Made by a program: the position numbers and the translations under genes. This document shows positions 7,918 through 16,019 of a stretch of DNA of 32,746 nt, piece after piece (the stretch's first letter is position 1; each line of letters starts with the position of its first letter). Below the pieces are notes generated by a model. That model did no database searches. It had not been told where the DNA came from and worked only from the letters and a program-made list of their open reading frames with translations. Source of the DNA: an uncultured Prevotellaceae bacterium (GTDB lineage: Bacteria > Bacteroidota > Bacteroidia > Bacteroidales > Bacteroidaceae); NCBI GenBank assembly GCA_900318795.1, contig ONLU01000030.1:1-32746 (forward strand), given 5' to 3'.

Positions 7918-9705
7918 TTAACCCTGCGCCTTTTCAATCCATGCAGCGACTTCATCGACAGACGGCTTCTGCATGTCGAGCTTGTATTTCTTGACGATGT
8001 CGCCAATCTTCTGCTGAAGGCCCTGTGCCTTCTCGCCGCTGATGTTCTGGATAAGGTTGAAGCCTGCTTTGCGAAGTACGGGAACCCACTCCTCGGCAAC
8101 GCCAATCTCGGCCCACTCGGCTGGAGTAGACTGGGGAATCTTCTTCTCGGGCTTCATCTGCGGGAACAGCATCACCTCGCCAATGGCAAATTTTCCGGTA
8201 AGCAGCATGACCAGACGGTCGATGCCAATACCGATGCCAAATGTCGGAGGCATACCGTACTGCAAAGCACGCAGGAAGTCCTGGTCGATAATCATAGCCT
8301 CGTCGTCGCCCTTGTCGGCAAGTCGCATCTGCTCGATGAAACGCTCCTCCTGGTCAATGGGGTCGTTAAGCTCTGAATATGCGTTGGCCAACTCCTTACC
8401 GTTAACCATCAACTCGAAACGCTCAGTGAGTCCTGGCTTGCTGCGGTGCATCTTGGTCAGGGGTGACATCTCCACGGGATAGTCGGTGATGAAGGTTGGC
8501 TGGATGAAGGTGCCCTCGCAGAACTCGCCGAAGAGTTCGTCGATGAGCTTGCCTTTACCCATGGTCTCGTCGACTTCCATGCCCTTTGAGAGGCAGAACT
8601 GGCGAATCTCGTCCTCGCTCTTTCCCTCGCAGTCGAAACCCGTCTTCTCCTTGATGGCATCGAGGATAGGCAGACGGCGGAATGGAGCGCGGAACGAGAT
8701 GATGTTACCATCAATCTCGACCTCGGGCTTTCCGTTTACAGCCGTGCAAATCTGCTCCAGCATATTCTCGGTGAAGGTCATACCCCAGAGCAGGTCCTTG
8801 TAGCTGACATAGAGCTCCATGCAGGTGAATTCGGGGTTGTGGGTCTTGTCCATACCCTCGTTGCGGAAGTTCTTGCCCATCTCGTAAACTCCCTCGAAAC
8901 CACCTACGATGAGGCGCTTCAGGTAGAGCTCGGTGGCAATACGCATATACATGTCCTGGTTGAGCGCATTGAAGTGGGTGATGAATGGGCGGGCTGAAGC
9001 ACCACCGGCAATGTTCTGCAGGATGGGGGTGTCCACCTCAGTATAGCCGGCATTGTCGAGAATACTGCGCAGGGTGCGGATGATGGTGGCACGCTTGAGG
9101 AAGGTATCCTTCACACCAGCGTTTACGATGAGGTCCACGTAGCGCTGACGATAGCGCAGCTCGGGGTCGTCGAAGGCGTCATATACCTTGCCGTCGGCAT
9201 CGGTCTTGACCACGGGCAGTGGCTTCAGACTCTTGCTCAGTACGGTCATTTCCATGACGTGAACACTGATTTCGCCCGTCTTGGTGCGGAATACATAGCC
9301 TTTCACGCCAATGAAGTCACCCAGATCCAGTAACTTCTTGAATACAATGTTGTATAGGTCTTTATTGTCGTCGGGACAGATAGCGTCGCGTTGCACGTAC
9401 ACCTGTATGCGACCTTTTGAGTCCTGTAGCTTGGCGAAAGCGGCCTTGCCCATGATGCTCTTGCTCATGATGCGGCCAGCAATGCTTACCATGCGGCTGT
9501 TCTCGGGTGTGGCAGTCTCGCGCACATCGTTGCCGTCTTCATCTTTCCCGATGACGGGCAGGTCCTCAAAATTTTCAATAATATCTGTACTCCAAGCATT
9601 TACGGGGAATTCTGCTGCGGGGTATGGATTGATACCCATCTGACGCAGCTGTTGCAGGCTTTCGCGCCTGCCTATCTCTTGTTCACTGAGTTCTAAAACA
9701 TTCAT
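7918..9705 (-). CDS. lysS: Lysine--tRNA ligase, class II
   Basis: Attaches lysine to tRNA-Lys. The 595-residue protein has an N-terminal OB-fold anticodon-binding domain (SIAGRIMSKSIMGKAAFAKLQD) and a class II catalytic core with motif 2 (FRNEGMDKTHNPEFTCME) and motif 3 (GIGIGIDRLVMLL, starting at about residue 490). Beyond the usual end of the core it carries about 75 extra residues (about 520-595), beginning EKKIPQSTPAEW, that form a small helical domain; similar tails occur in Bacteroidales LysS as I remember them, and their role is unclear. First gene of the four-gene minus-strand operon. Confidence 0.95.
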   Translation of the reverse strand: MNVLELSEQEIGRRESLQQLRQMGINPYPAAEFPVNAWSTDIIENFEDLPVIGKDEDGNDVRETATPENSRMVSIAGRIMSKSIMGKAAFAKLQDSKGRIQVYVQRDAICPDDNKDLYNIVFKKLLDLGDFIGVKGYVFRTKTGEISVHVMEMTVLSKSLKPLPVVKTDADGKVYDAFDDPELRYRQRYVDLIVNAGVKDTFLKRATIIRTLRSILDNAGYTEVDTPILQNIAGGASARPFITHFNALNQDMYMRIATELYLKRLIVGGFEGVYEMGKNFRNEGMDKTHNPEFTCMELYVSYKDLLWGMTFTENMLEQICTAVNGKPEVEIDGNIISFRAPFRRLPILDAIKEKTGFDCEGKSEDEIRQFCLSKGMEVDETMGKGKLIDELFGEFCEGTFIQPTFITDYPVEMSPLTKMHRSKPGLTERFELMVNGKELANAYSELNDPIDQEERFIEQMRLADKGDDEAMIIDQDFLRALQYGMPPTFGIGIGIDRLVMLLTGKFAIGEVMLFPQMKPEKKIPQSTPAEWAEIGVAEEWVPVLRKAGFNLIQNISGEKAQGLQQKIGDIVKKYKLDMQKPSVDEVAAWIEKAQG

Positions 9706-9738
9706 GTCTTTTGTACGCTAATATTCATAATACGTCGG

Positions 9739-9746
9739 CAAAGTTA
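9739..9746 (-). promoter_or_regulatory. Possible -7 box for lysS operon
   Basis: On the minus strand the sequence is TAACTTTG, about 33 nt upstream of the lysS start. No clear TTTG is present at the expected -33 distance, so this is a partial match. Confidence 0.4.
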
Positions 9747-9836
9747 CGAAAAAAAATTGAAACGTAGAGAAAAAGTCTGCAAAAATCCCTTAAAAGACGG
9801 ATTTCTTTAAATAAATGCTAAATTCTTGACAAACTA

Positions 9837-9868
9837 TTTGGCAGAATCAATTATTATCCCTAAATTTG
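9837..9868 (+). promoter_or_regulatory. Promoter of the ROK-men operon
   Basis: TTTG at 9837-9840 and TAAATTTG at 9861-9868 are 20 bp apart. Predicted transcription begins near 9875, 15 nt before the first ROK ATG. The following genes are spaced closely enough for one transcript to reach menF and perhaps menD. Confidence 0.75.
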
Positions 9869-9889
9869 CGTCATAAATAGACCTAAGCT

Positions 9890-10870
9890 ATGACGCAAGA
9901 AAACATCAAAACCCGCGTGGTGGGTGTAGATATCAAGCTGGAACGCACGACAATCGCCATTGTGGACGTTCGTGGTAATGTTATATCCAAGAGTGACTTT
10001 CCTACAGGCTGTAATCCCAATGCCGGTGACTTTATCTCAACGCTCAGCAATAATATCATCAGTCTTTTGGAAGCCAATGGAGGCTATGAGACCATCCGTT
10101 CGGTGGGTATCTGCTGTTCGAGTGCCAATTTCCTGACTGGCTGCATAGAGAATGCTGCCAACCTGCCTTGGAAGGGAGTCGTCCCAGTGGCGGCGATGTT
10201 GCGTGACCGCTTGGGACTGGCTGTCGCATTAGGTAATAATGCCCATGCACGTGCGTTGGGAGAGCATGCCTACGGTATGGCTCATGGTATGAAGGATTTC
10301 ATACTCATTACACTGGGTAGCGGAATGGGCAGCTGTTTCTTCTCGAACGGACAGCAGCACTTGGGACGTGACGGCTTTGCCGGTGAGGTGGGGCACACCT
10401 GTGCCAAACACGACGGCCGTCTGTGTGGCTGTGGCAACAAGGGATGCCTGGAAATGTACACTTCGCGCAATGGTATCAGAATGACAGTACAAGAGGTGCT
10501 GGCTGAAAGCGATGAGCCCTCTTTGCTGAGACAGGTGGAGGATGTGACTCCTGAGGAACTGAAGACATTCTGTGACCAAGGTGACAAACTGACCATTGAG
10601 GTCATGAACCGCACGGGCTACATGCTGGGCCTCGGGTTGGCGAACTATGCCTCAGTCATCAATCCGGAAGCCATTATCTTTACAGGTAATGTGTCGCATA
10701 TTGGAGACTGGCTGTTGAATCCCGCCTATGAAGCTTTTAATTCGCATGTGTTCCACAATATTGAGGGAAAAGTACGATTCCTGCTTTCGAATTTTGAAGA
10801 CAGCGAGGCGAACCTGCTGGGTGCTTCAGTGTTAGCGTGGAATGTAAAAGAATATTCTTTGTTTAAGTAA
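9890..10870 (+). CDS. ROK family protein 1, catalytic Asp replaced by Asn
   Basis: The 326-residue protein has the two-lobed actin-like fold of ROK sugar kinases, with no N-terminal DNA-binding domain. The ROK zinc site is intact: H169 in GEVGHT plus C179, C181 and C186 in CGCGNKGCLE. The second phosphate loop is LGSGMGS (142-148). The catalytic Asp of the GNDA motif is Asn (GNNAHARALGE, N117; codon AAT), and the first phosphate loop reads VDIKLERTT instead of a DxGGT-like motif. In ROK kinases that Asp deprotonates the sugar hydroxyl, so this copy is probably weak or inactive as a kinase and might act as a sugar-binding or regulatory subunit. It heads an array of three paralogues ending in near-identical LAWxVxEYSLF tails. 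Family is firm; loss of activity is inference. Confidence 0.85.
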   Translation: MTQENIKTRVVGVDIKLERTTIAIVDVRGNVISKSDFPTGCNPNAGDFISTLSNNIISLLEANGGYETIRSVGICCSSANFLTGCIENAANLPWKGVVPVAAMLRDRLGLAVALGNNAHARALGEHAYGMAHGMKDFILITLGSGMGSCFFSNGQQHLGRDGFAGEVGHTCAKHDGRLCGCGNKGCLEMYTSRNGIRMTVQEVLAESDEPSLLRQVEDVTPEELKTFCDQGDKLTIEVMNRTGYMLGLGLANYASVINPEAIIFTGNVSHIGDWLLNPAYEAFNSHVFHNIEGKVRFLLSNFEDSEANLLGASVLAWNVKEYSLFK

Positions 10871-10890
10871 CCTTTGATGAGTTGCAACGT

Positions 10891-11871
10891 ATGAGCAAGA
10901 TGATGAAAACCAGAGTCGTCGGTGTCGATATAGGAATAGATGTTACAACATACGCTATTGTTGACATACGAGGAACTATCATTGCTATTGACCATTTCTC
11001 TACCTCAGACTATCCCATTGTCAGCGAGTATGTCGCTGTGCTCAGCGATAAAATCGTGACGCTGGTAGAGGCTAATGGCGGTTACGAAACAGTACGCTCA
11101 GTGGGCATCAGTGCGCCGAGTGGCAATTTCCTGACAGGCAGCATTGAGAATGCAGCCAATCTTCCCTGGAAGGGAATCATTCCGTTGGCAGCCTTGATGC
11201 GCGACAGCCTTGGACTGGCTGTCGCAGTGGGTAATGATGCACACGCGACAGCAATAGGTGAACGTGTCTATGGTTCGGCACATGGCCTGCAGAACTTTGT
11301 CGTCGTCTCCATGGGACATGGTGGTGTGGGCAGTTGTTTCTTCTCCAACGGCAGGGCCCACCTCGGTGACTCCGGGTCGGCAGGAGAGATTGGCCATATA
11401 TGTGTGGAGGATCATGGGCGTCTTTGTGGTTGTGGCCGACAAGGTTGTCTGGAACGTTATGTGTCTGTTGGCGGCTTGATCCAGACGGCTCGTGAAATGC
11501 TGGCCGAGAGCAGTGAGGACAGCCTGATGCGTCAGTTGCCCGAACTGACTCCCGAGGCTATAGGCGAATGCTGTGACGAGGGTGACCAGCTGGCTTTGAA
11601 GGTTTATCGCCAGACGGGCGAAATGTTTGGAATTGGTTTGTCGTTCTACGCCTCGGTCATCAATCCTGAGGCCATCATCCTTACAGGTGGATTGACGAAC
11701 CAATGGAAATGGCTGGAGGAACCCACTCAGTTGTCGTTCAATGAACATTTGTTCCCCAATCTTAGAGGAAAGGTAGAACTTCAGGTAAGTATCATTACCG
11801 ATGCAGAGCGTGACGTGATGGGTGCCAGCGCTCTGGCTTGGGAAGTAGAGGAATACTCTTTGTTTATATAA
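10891..11871 (+). CDS. ROK family sugar kinase 2
   Basis: About 326 residues from the ATG at 10891; the open frame extends to a TTG at 10882, and ATGs at 10900 and 10903 are also possible. It has VGVDIGID as first phosphate loop, the catalytic Asp in GNDAHATAIGE (about D116), a glycine-rich second loop (MGHGGVGS), GEIGHICVE, and the zinc motif CGCGRQGCLE. ROK enzymes phosphorylate glucose, fructose, mannose, N-acetylglucosamine or N-acetylmannosamine; the substrate here cannot be told. It starts 20 bp after ROK 1 and ends 18 bp before ROK 3. The three share the phrases EANGGY, RSVGI, NLPWKG and SVINPEAII or close variants, so they arose by tandem duplication. Confidence 0.85.
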   Translation: MSKMMKTRVVGVDIGIDVTTYAIVDIRGTIIAIDHFSTSDYPIVSEYVAVLSDKIVTLVEANGGYETVRSVGISAPSGNFLTGSIENAANLPWKGIIPLAALMRDSLGLAVAVGNDAHATAIGERVYGSAHGLQNFVVVSMGHGGVGSCFFSNGRAHLGDSGSAGEIGHICVEDHGRLCGCGRQGCLERYVSVGGLIQTAREMLAESSEDSLMRQLPELTPEAIGECCDEGDQLALKVYRQTGEMFGIGLSFYASVINPEAIILTGGLTNQWKWLEEPTQLSFNEHLFPNLRGKVELQVSIITDAERDVMGASALAWEVEEYSLFI

Positions 11872-11889
11872 AAAGGTTTAGACTATATA

Positions 11890-12873
11890 ATGGAAATGGA
11901 AGAGGAGTTTAAAAGCAGGGTTGTAGGTGTCGATCTCAGTAGTGACCGGACAACCTACGCTATTGTAGACATACGTGGCCGCATTATAGCCAGTAGTTAT
12001 TTCGAGACAGACAAGTATCCCGATATCAATGACTACGTGAGCAAGCTCACTGATGAGATTATCAATCTGGTCGAGGCTAATGGCGGATATGGAATCATTC
12101 GTTCCGTGGGTATCAGCGTGCCCAGTGCCTGCGACATCTTAGGCCGTATGGTCAGCCCGCCCAATCTGCCTTGGAAGGGCAATATCCCCCTGGCCGCCAT
12201 GATGCGGGACCGCATGGGACTGGCTGTGGCTTTGGGCAACGATGCTTACGTTGCAGCTTTAGGAGAACAGGTGTATGGTTCAGCCCATGGTATGAAAAAC
12301 TTTATTGTGGTGGCATTGAGCTCCGGAACAGGCAGCTGCTTCTTCTCCGACGGTCATGCCCATATGGGATTTGAAGGTTTCTCCGGCGAGTTGGGCCATG
12401 TTTGTATTGAGAACGAAGGACGCCTTTGTGGCTGTGGCTCTCGAGGTTGCCTGGAGGCCTATACAGGAACCAAGGGCATCATCTATACCGCTCAAGAACT
12501 GATGGCTAACTCAGATGAGCCTTCGCTGATGCGCGACGTGGAACATCTGTCGCCGAGAATCATCAAAGAGTGCTGTGACAAGGGTGACGCGCTGGCTATA
12601 GAGACCTTCCGCAGGACGGGCGAGTATCTGGGCTTGGGTCTGGCCAACTATGCTTCACTTGTCAATCCGCAGGCCATTATCCTGACGGGTGGCATCTCGC
12701 ATGCAGGCAAGTGGTTGCTGGAACCTACTCGTGTGTCGTTTGAGAAACATGTCTTCTACACGATGCGCGACAGGGTGAAGATTCTGGTCTCTAAGTTGGA
12801 CGGTCACGAGCGCGATGTGTTAGGAGCGAGCGTACTGGCCTGGGAAGTTCCTGAATACTCATTATTCAAGTAA
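11890..12873 (+). CDS. ROK family sugar kinase 3
   Basis: The 327-residue protein keeps the catalytic Asp (GNDAYVAALGE, D118), GELGHVCIE, and the zinc motif CGCGSRGCLE. The first phosphate loop is VGVDLSSDRTT, again without the canonical glycines. Residues 79-91 (around CDILGRMVSPPNLP) differ most from ROK 1 and 2, which both have NFLTGxIENAANLP there, so substrate choice may differ. The stop is 2 bp before the hotdog thioesterase gene, implying a shared transcript with the menaquinone genes. A possible reading is that the array handles sugars released during glycan degradation, but nothing here fixes the substrate. Confidence 0.85.
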   Translation: MEMEEEFKSRVVGVDLSSDRTTYAIVDIRGRIIASSYFETDKYPDINDYVSKLTDEIINLVEANGGYGIIRSVGISVPSACDILGRMVSPPNLPWKGNIPLAAMMRDRMGLAVALGNDAYVAALGEQVYGSAHGMKNFIVVALSSGTGSCFFSDGHAHMGFEGFSGELGHVCIENEGRLCGCGSRGCLEAYTGTKGIIYTAQELMANSDEPSLMRDVEHLSPRIIKECCDKGDALAIETFRRTGEYLGLGLANYASLVNPQAIILTGGISHAGKWLLEPTRVSFEKHVFYTMRDRVKILVSKLDGHERDVLGASVLAWEVPEYSLFK

Positions 12874-12875
12874 GA

Positions 12876-13289
12876 ATGGACGTAGAAAGTATCAATCAGA
12901 TTATAGCATCGAAACCCAATCTGAGTACCGCCCTCGGGATGGAGTTTATCTCTACTCCCGAGGACGATACGTGTATGGCCCGTATGCAGGTGGACGAGCG
13001 CAACCGTCAGCCCTTTGGCTTTCTGAGCGGAGGAGCCTCGCTGGCTTTGGCAGAGAATGTGGCCGGAGTGGGTTCGTCGGCTTTGTGCCCGGGTTGTGCC
13101 TGCGTGGGTATCGAGGTCAGTGGCAGTCACGTACAGGCCGTGAGTGAAGGCGACACGGTGACAGCCTATGCCCATCTGCAGCATCGCGGCAACACCCTGC
13201 ATGTGTGGACTGTCGACATCAAGAACAGTGCCGGCGAACTAATCAGTTCCGTCCGGGTCACCAACTACATCATCAAGCAGCAAAGATAG
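12876..13289 (+). CDS. Hotdog-fold PaaI/YdiI-type thioesterase, probable DHNA-CoA thioesterase
   Basis: The 137-residue protein is a hotdog-fold acyl-CoA thioesterase. The active-site helix reads RQPFGFLSGGASLALAEN (43-61): Q45 and the catalytic Glu E60 are present, but the His of the usual LHGG is Ser (S51). The second half has GIEVSGSHVQAV and GDTVTAYAHLQHRGNTLHVW, typical of the family. Its stop is 2 bp before menF and it follows ROK 3 by 2 bp. E. coli YdiI is the DHNA-CoA thioesterase of menaquinone synthesis (MenI), so the location makes that role likely here. A broader acyl-CoA thioesterase cannot be excluded. Confidence 0.75.
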   Translation: MDVESINQIIASKPNLSTALGMEFISTPEDDTCMARMQVDERNRQPFGFLSGGASLALAENVAGVGSSALCPGCACVGIEVSGSHVQAVSEGDTVTAYAHLQHRGNTLHVWTVDIKNSAGELISSVRVTNYIIKQQR

Positions 13290-13291
13290 TC

Positions 13292-14293
13292 ATGAAGGGC
13301 TTTGCACTTTTCCGGATGCCTTATGCCCGTGAGTGTACGATGATGGCTGGGGCTGTGCGTGAGTATCCGTCACTGTCTTCGCTCAGTGGGCAGCAAGGGT
13401 TTGTGGTGGCTCCTTTCGCCGTTTCCGACGAGGAGCCCGTCCTGCTGATCCAGCCCGACGAGACGGGTGGGGTGTTTCCTGATTTGCCGTTGCAACCCAT
13501 TGGCGATTTCTGTTCGTCGGACAGAAGAGCAGACTATCATATAGACTTTTGCAATTTCCACTCGCATCTGTTGAATGGTGACTTCCAGAAGCTGGTGCTT
13601 TCGCGCAGCGTGGACATCGCCAGCGTGGAGCGGACAATGCCGGTGGAACTGTTCCGCAGAGCGTGTGACAGCTATCCCCGCATGTTCATCTCGCTGGTCT
13701 ACACTCCCCAAAGCGGACTGTGGCTGGCATCCACACCGGAGACGCTGCTCTCGGGTGAAGGCGATCAGTGGCAGACGATGGCGCTGGCTGGGACTGTTGC
13801 CTGGCAGGACCATGTAGCCTGGGGTGACAAGAACCTGCAGGAACAACGCTATGTGGCGACCTATATCACGCGACAACTGGAACTGTTTACGTCCGACTTT
13901 ACGGAGAACGGGCCTTATACGGCGCGAGCTGGTCATCTGGCACATCTGCGAAGTGACTTCCGTTTCACGCTGAACGATCGTGCGAGTGTGGGCGAGCTGT
14001 TGCGTGTCCTGCATCCTACACCTGCCGTCTGTGGACTGCCTAAGGAGAAGGCTTTCCGCTTCATTTTGGACAACGAGCACCATGGGCGCTCGTACTATAG
14101 TGGCTTCATGGGTCCCTTCGGTCTTCGCGGACAGACTCACTTGTTTGTGACGCTGCGCTGTATGCAGCTGTTCAGCGATGCTTATCGGCTCTATGCGGGC
14201 GGTGGACTGCTGACTGATAGCGACGAGGAGCAGGAGTGGCAGGAGACGGAAACCAAACTTGACACCATGCGTCGGATTTTAAAGACACAGTAA
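13292..14293 (+). CDS. menF: Isochorismate synthase
   Basis: Converts chorismate to isochorismate, the first committed step of menaquinone synthesis. The 333-residue protein is a chorismate-binding enzyme: general base K100 in FQKLVLSRSVD, STPETLLS (147-154), LAGTVAW (165-171), HPTPAVCGLPKEKA (241-254), HGRSYYSGFMGPFG (264-277), FVTLRCMQL, and YAGGGLLTDSDEEQEW (301-316). The frame is open from a GTG at 13205, but that lies inside the thioesterase gene; the ATG at 13292, 2 bp after that gene's stop, gives the natural N-terminus MKGFALFRMP. The last codons (LKTQ, stop) coincide with a copy of a repeated spacer word. Confidence 0.92.
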   Translation: MKGFALFRMPYARECTMMAGAVREYPSLSSLSGQQGFVVAPFAVSDEEPVLLIQPDETGGVFPDLPLQPIGDFCSSDRRADYHIDFCNFHSHLLNGDFQKLVLSRSVDIASVERTMPVELFRRACDSYPRMFISLVYTPQSGLWLASTPETLLSGEGDQWQTMALAGTVAWQDHVAWGDKNLQEQRYVATYITRQLELFTSDFTENGPYTARAGHLAHLRSDFRFTLNDRASVGELLRVLHPTPAVCGLPKEKAFRFILDNEHHGRSYYSGFMGPFGLRGQTHLFVTLRCMQLFSDAYRLYAGGGLLTDSDEEQEWQETETKLDTMRRILKTQ

Positions 14294-14323
14294 CTTTTTT
14301 TAAAGACATAGTAACATAGTAAC
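14279..14323 (+). repeat. Reiterated TTAAAGACAnAGTAAC leader words before menD
   Basis: TTAAAGACACAGTAAC (14279-14294) overlaps the menF stop codon; TTAAAGACATAGTAAC follows at 14300-14315 and ATAGTAAC at 14316-14323. The same word and the following ATTAACGRATTA occur at 18222-18290, and a shorter copy at 19628-19639 between menB and menC. Function is unknown. Confidence 0.7.
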
Positions 14324-14356
14324 AGATTAACGGATTAGCTGGTATATATATAAATA

Positions 14357-15985
14357 ATGTATAGCAACAAAGAGAATGTCAATATATTAACAGCCTTGTT
14401 GGTGGCTCATGGTGTTCGGCATGCGGTGGTGTGTCCGGGCAGCCGTAATGCTCCTGTCGTGCATAATCTTAACGAGTGTCCTGACATCCGGTGCTATCCT
14501 GTCACCGACGAGCGTTCTGCTGGTTTCTATGCATTGGGGATGAGCCAGTGTCTTCATGAGCCTGTTGCCGTCTGTGTCACCAGTGGGACGGCGTTGCTGA
14601 ATCTGGCGCCTGCTGTCGCTGAGGCTTATTATCAGCATGTACCCCTGGTGGCTATCAGTGCCGACCGTCCTCCTCAGTGGATAGACCAGCTGGACGGTCA
14701 GACGATGCCCCAGCCCGATGCCCTTGGCCGTTTCGTCTGTAAGGCGGTCACTCTGCCGGAACCGCACGACGGTGAGAGCCGTTGGTACTGCAACCGACTG
14801 GTCAATGAGGCTCTCCTGGAGCGTCGCGGACCTGTGCATATCAATGTGCCGATTACGGAGCCGTTGTTCGACTTCACGACGGCAGTCCTTCCCGCAGAGC
14901 GTAGCATTGAGCTGACGCCTGCCGATATGCCGCCTCATGTGTTGAGTCACCTTTGTCGCATGTTCATGCAGTCCAAGCGTCCCATGCTGATTGCTGGACA
15001 GCCTATGAATCCCCATCTGGACGAGGCGGCATATCTGGTGATGGACGACGAGCGCTATGTTCCCGACCTGGTGGTGTACACCGGTGGGAGCATTGTCAGC
15101 AAGCGTCTGAAGCACTTTCTGCGCAAGGCCAAAGAGACGTGGGTGGTCAATGCAACGGGCGATGTGACGGACACCTTCCAGAACGTGACCCGTGTGTTTG
15201 TGGGCGATGGTGCTGTGGTGGCCGACCAGTTGCGGTTCATGTTGGAGCAGCAGTCCCATCCCTTCGTGCAGTTGTGGGATGACCTGCTGGCAAGGGTTCG
15301 GAGCCAGGCAGAGGCCTATGAGCCTGCCTATTCCGAGATGGCAGTAGTCAAGTACTTCGAATCCCAATTGTCATTGCGAAGCCACACTCGCAAAGCGAGA
15401 ACTGTCATTGCGAAGCCACACTCGCAAAGCGAGAACTGTCATTGCGAAGCCACACTCGCAAAGCGAGAATTGTCAATTCATTACGCCAACAGCTCTGCCA
15501 TTCGTCTGGCGAATATCTATGCCGCGCATCCTGTGTGGTGCAATCGCGGCGTCAACGGCATCGAGGGCTCGCTCAGTACGGCGGCAGGCTTCTCCTGCGT
15601 GACGGACGAGCCGGTGTTCTGCGTCGTTGGCGACCTCAGTTTCTTCTACGACCAGAACGCGCTGTGGAACCAGAACCTGCGTGGCAACCTGCGCATCCTG
15701 CTGCTGAACAATGGCAAGGGCGGCATCTTCCACATGCTGCCTGGTCTGGAGCAAAGCGCTGCCCGCGACACGTTCGTTGCCGCCGAGCACCATACTACGG
15801 CCGAGGGCATCTGCCAGCAGAACCGTGTGTGCTATCTGAAGGCTACGAATATGGAAGAGATGCAAGAGGGTGTCGACATCTTGACGCGTGAAGCGTGCGA
15901 CACCCCCATGCTGCTGGAAGTCTTCACCAACCCGGCAGACGACCAGGCCGCCTTGCGCGGTTATTACCAGGCGCTGTCACGATAG
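14357..15985 (+). CDS. menD: SEPHCHC synthase carrying a repeat-encoded insertion
   Basis: ThDP-dependent enzyme joining isochorismate and 2-oxoglutarate to give SEPHCHC. The 542-residue protein has PGSRNAP (27-33), the ThDP-activating Glu E52 in VTDERSAGFYALG, CVTSGTALLNLAPAVAEAYY, SADRPP, and the C-terminal cofactor motif GDLSFFYDQNALWN ... NNGKGGIF. Between FESQL and SIHYANSSAIRLANIYA the usual short linker is replaced by about 34 extra residues (338-371) encoded by three copies of a 34-bp repeat. These residues (RSHTRKAR, IAKPHSQSEN, CHCEATLAKREL) are the same DNA read in three frames. The flanking sequence and frame are intact, so the enzyme may still work if the insert loops out. Start ATG at 14357 follows a 63-bp spacer. 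Confidence 0.93.
   Translation: MYSNKENVNILTALLVAHGVRHAVVCPGSRNAPVVHNLNECPDIRCYPVTDERSAGFYALGMSQCLHEPVAVCVTSGTALLNLAPAVAEAYYQHVPLVAISADRPPQWIDQLDGQTMPQPDALGRFVCKAVTLPEPHDGESRWYCNRLVNEALLERRGPVHINVPITEPLFDFTTAVLPAERSIELTPADMPPHVLSHLCRMFMQSKRPMLIAGQPMNPHLDEAAYLVMDDERYVPDLVVYTGGSIVSKRLKHFLRKAKETWVVNATGDVTDTFQNVTRVFVGDGAVVADQLRFMLEQQSHPFVQLWDDLLARVRSQAEAYEPAYSEMAVVKYFESQLSLRSHTRKARTVIAKPHSQSENCHCEATLAKRELSIHYANSSAIRLANIYAAHPVWCNRGVNGIEGSLSTAAGFSCVTDEPVFCVVGDLSFFYDQNALWNQNLRGNLRILLLNNGKGGIFHMLPGLEQSAARDTFVAAEHHTTAEGICQQNRVCYLKATNMEEMQEGVDILTREACDTPMLLEVFTNPADDQAALRGYYQALSR
15369..15470 (+). repeat. Three 34-bp tandem repeats inside menD
   Basis: Units start at 15369, 15403 and 15437, each beginning TGTCATTGCGAAGCC and ending CTCGCAAAGCGAGAAC; only the last base of the third differs. 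TGTCA of a fourth follows. Each unit holds two inverted repeats (TTGCGA...TCGCAA and CTCGC-AAA-GCGAG). As 34 is not a multiple of 3, successive copies are translated in different frames, all without stops, and three copies (102 bp) restore the menD frame. Confidence 0.95.
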
Positions 15986-16019
15986 GAAGCCTGTCGGGAG
16001 TCATTTCACCACAGGCTTC
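15986..16019. terminator. Possible hairpin between menD and the rhodanese gene
   Basis: GAAGCCTGT (15986-15994) and ACAGGCTTC (16011-16019) form a 9-bp stem across the 15-bp gap between convergent genes, with a 16-base loop. There is no strong T-tract on either side, so this is a weak candidate for a shared terminator. Confidence 0.35.

Noticed and set aside
9890-12873. ROK proteins as transcriptional repressors (NagC/XylR type)
   Set aside because: All three lack the N-terminal winged-helix domain; they begin directly with the actin-like fold.
15369-15470. CRISPR array
   Set aside because: The three repeats are directly adjacent with no spacers, are translated as part of menD, and no cas genes are near.
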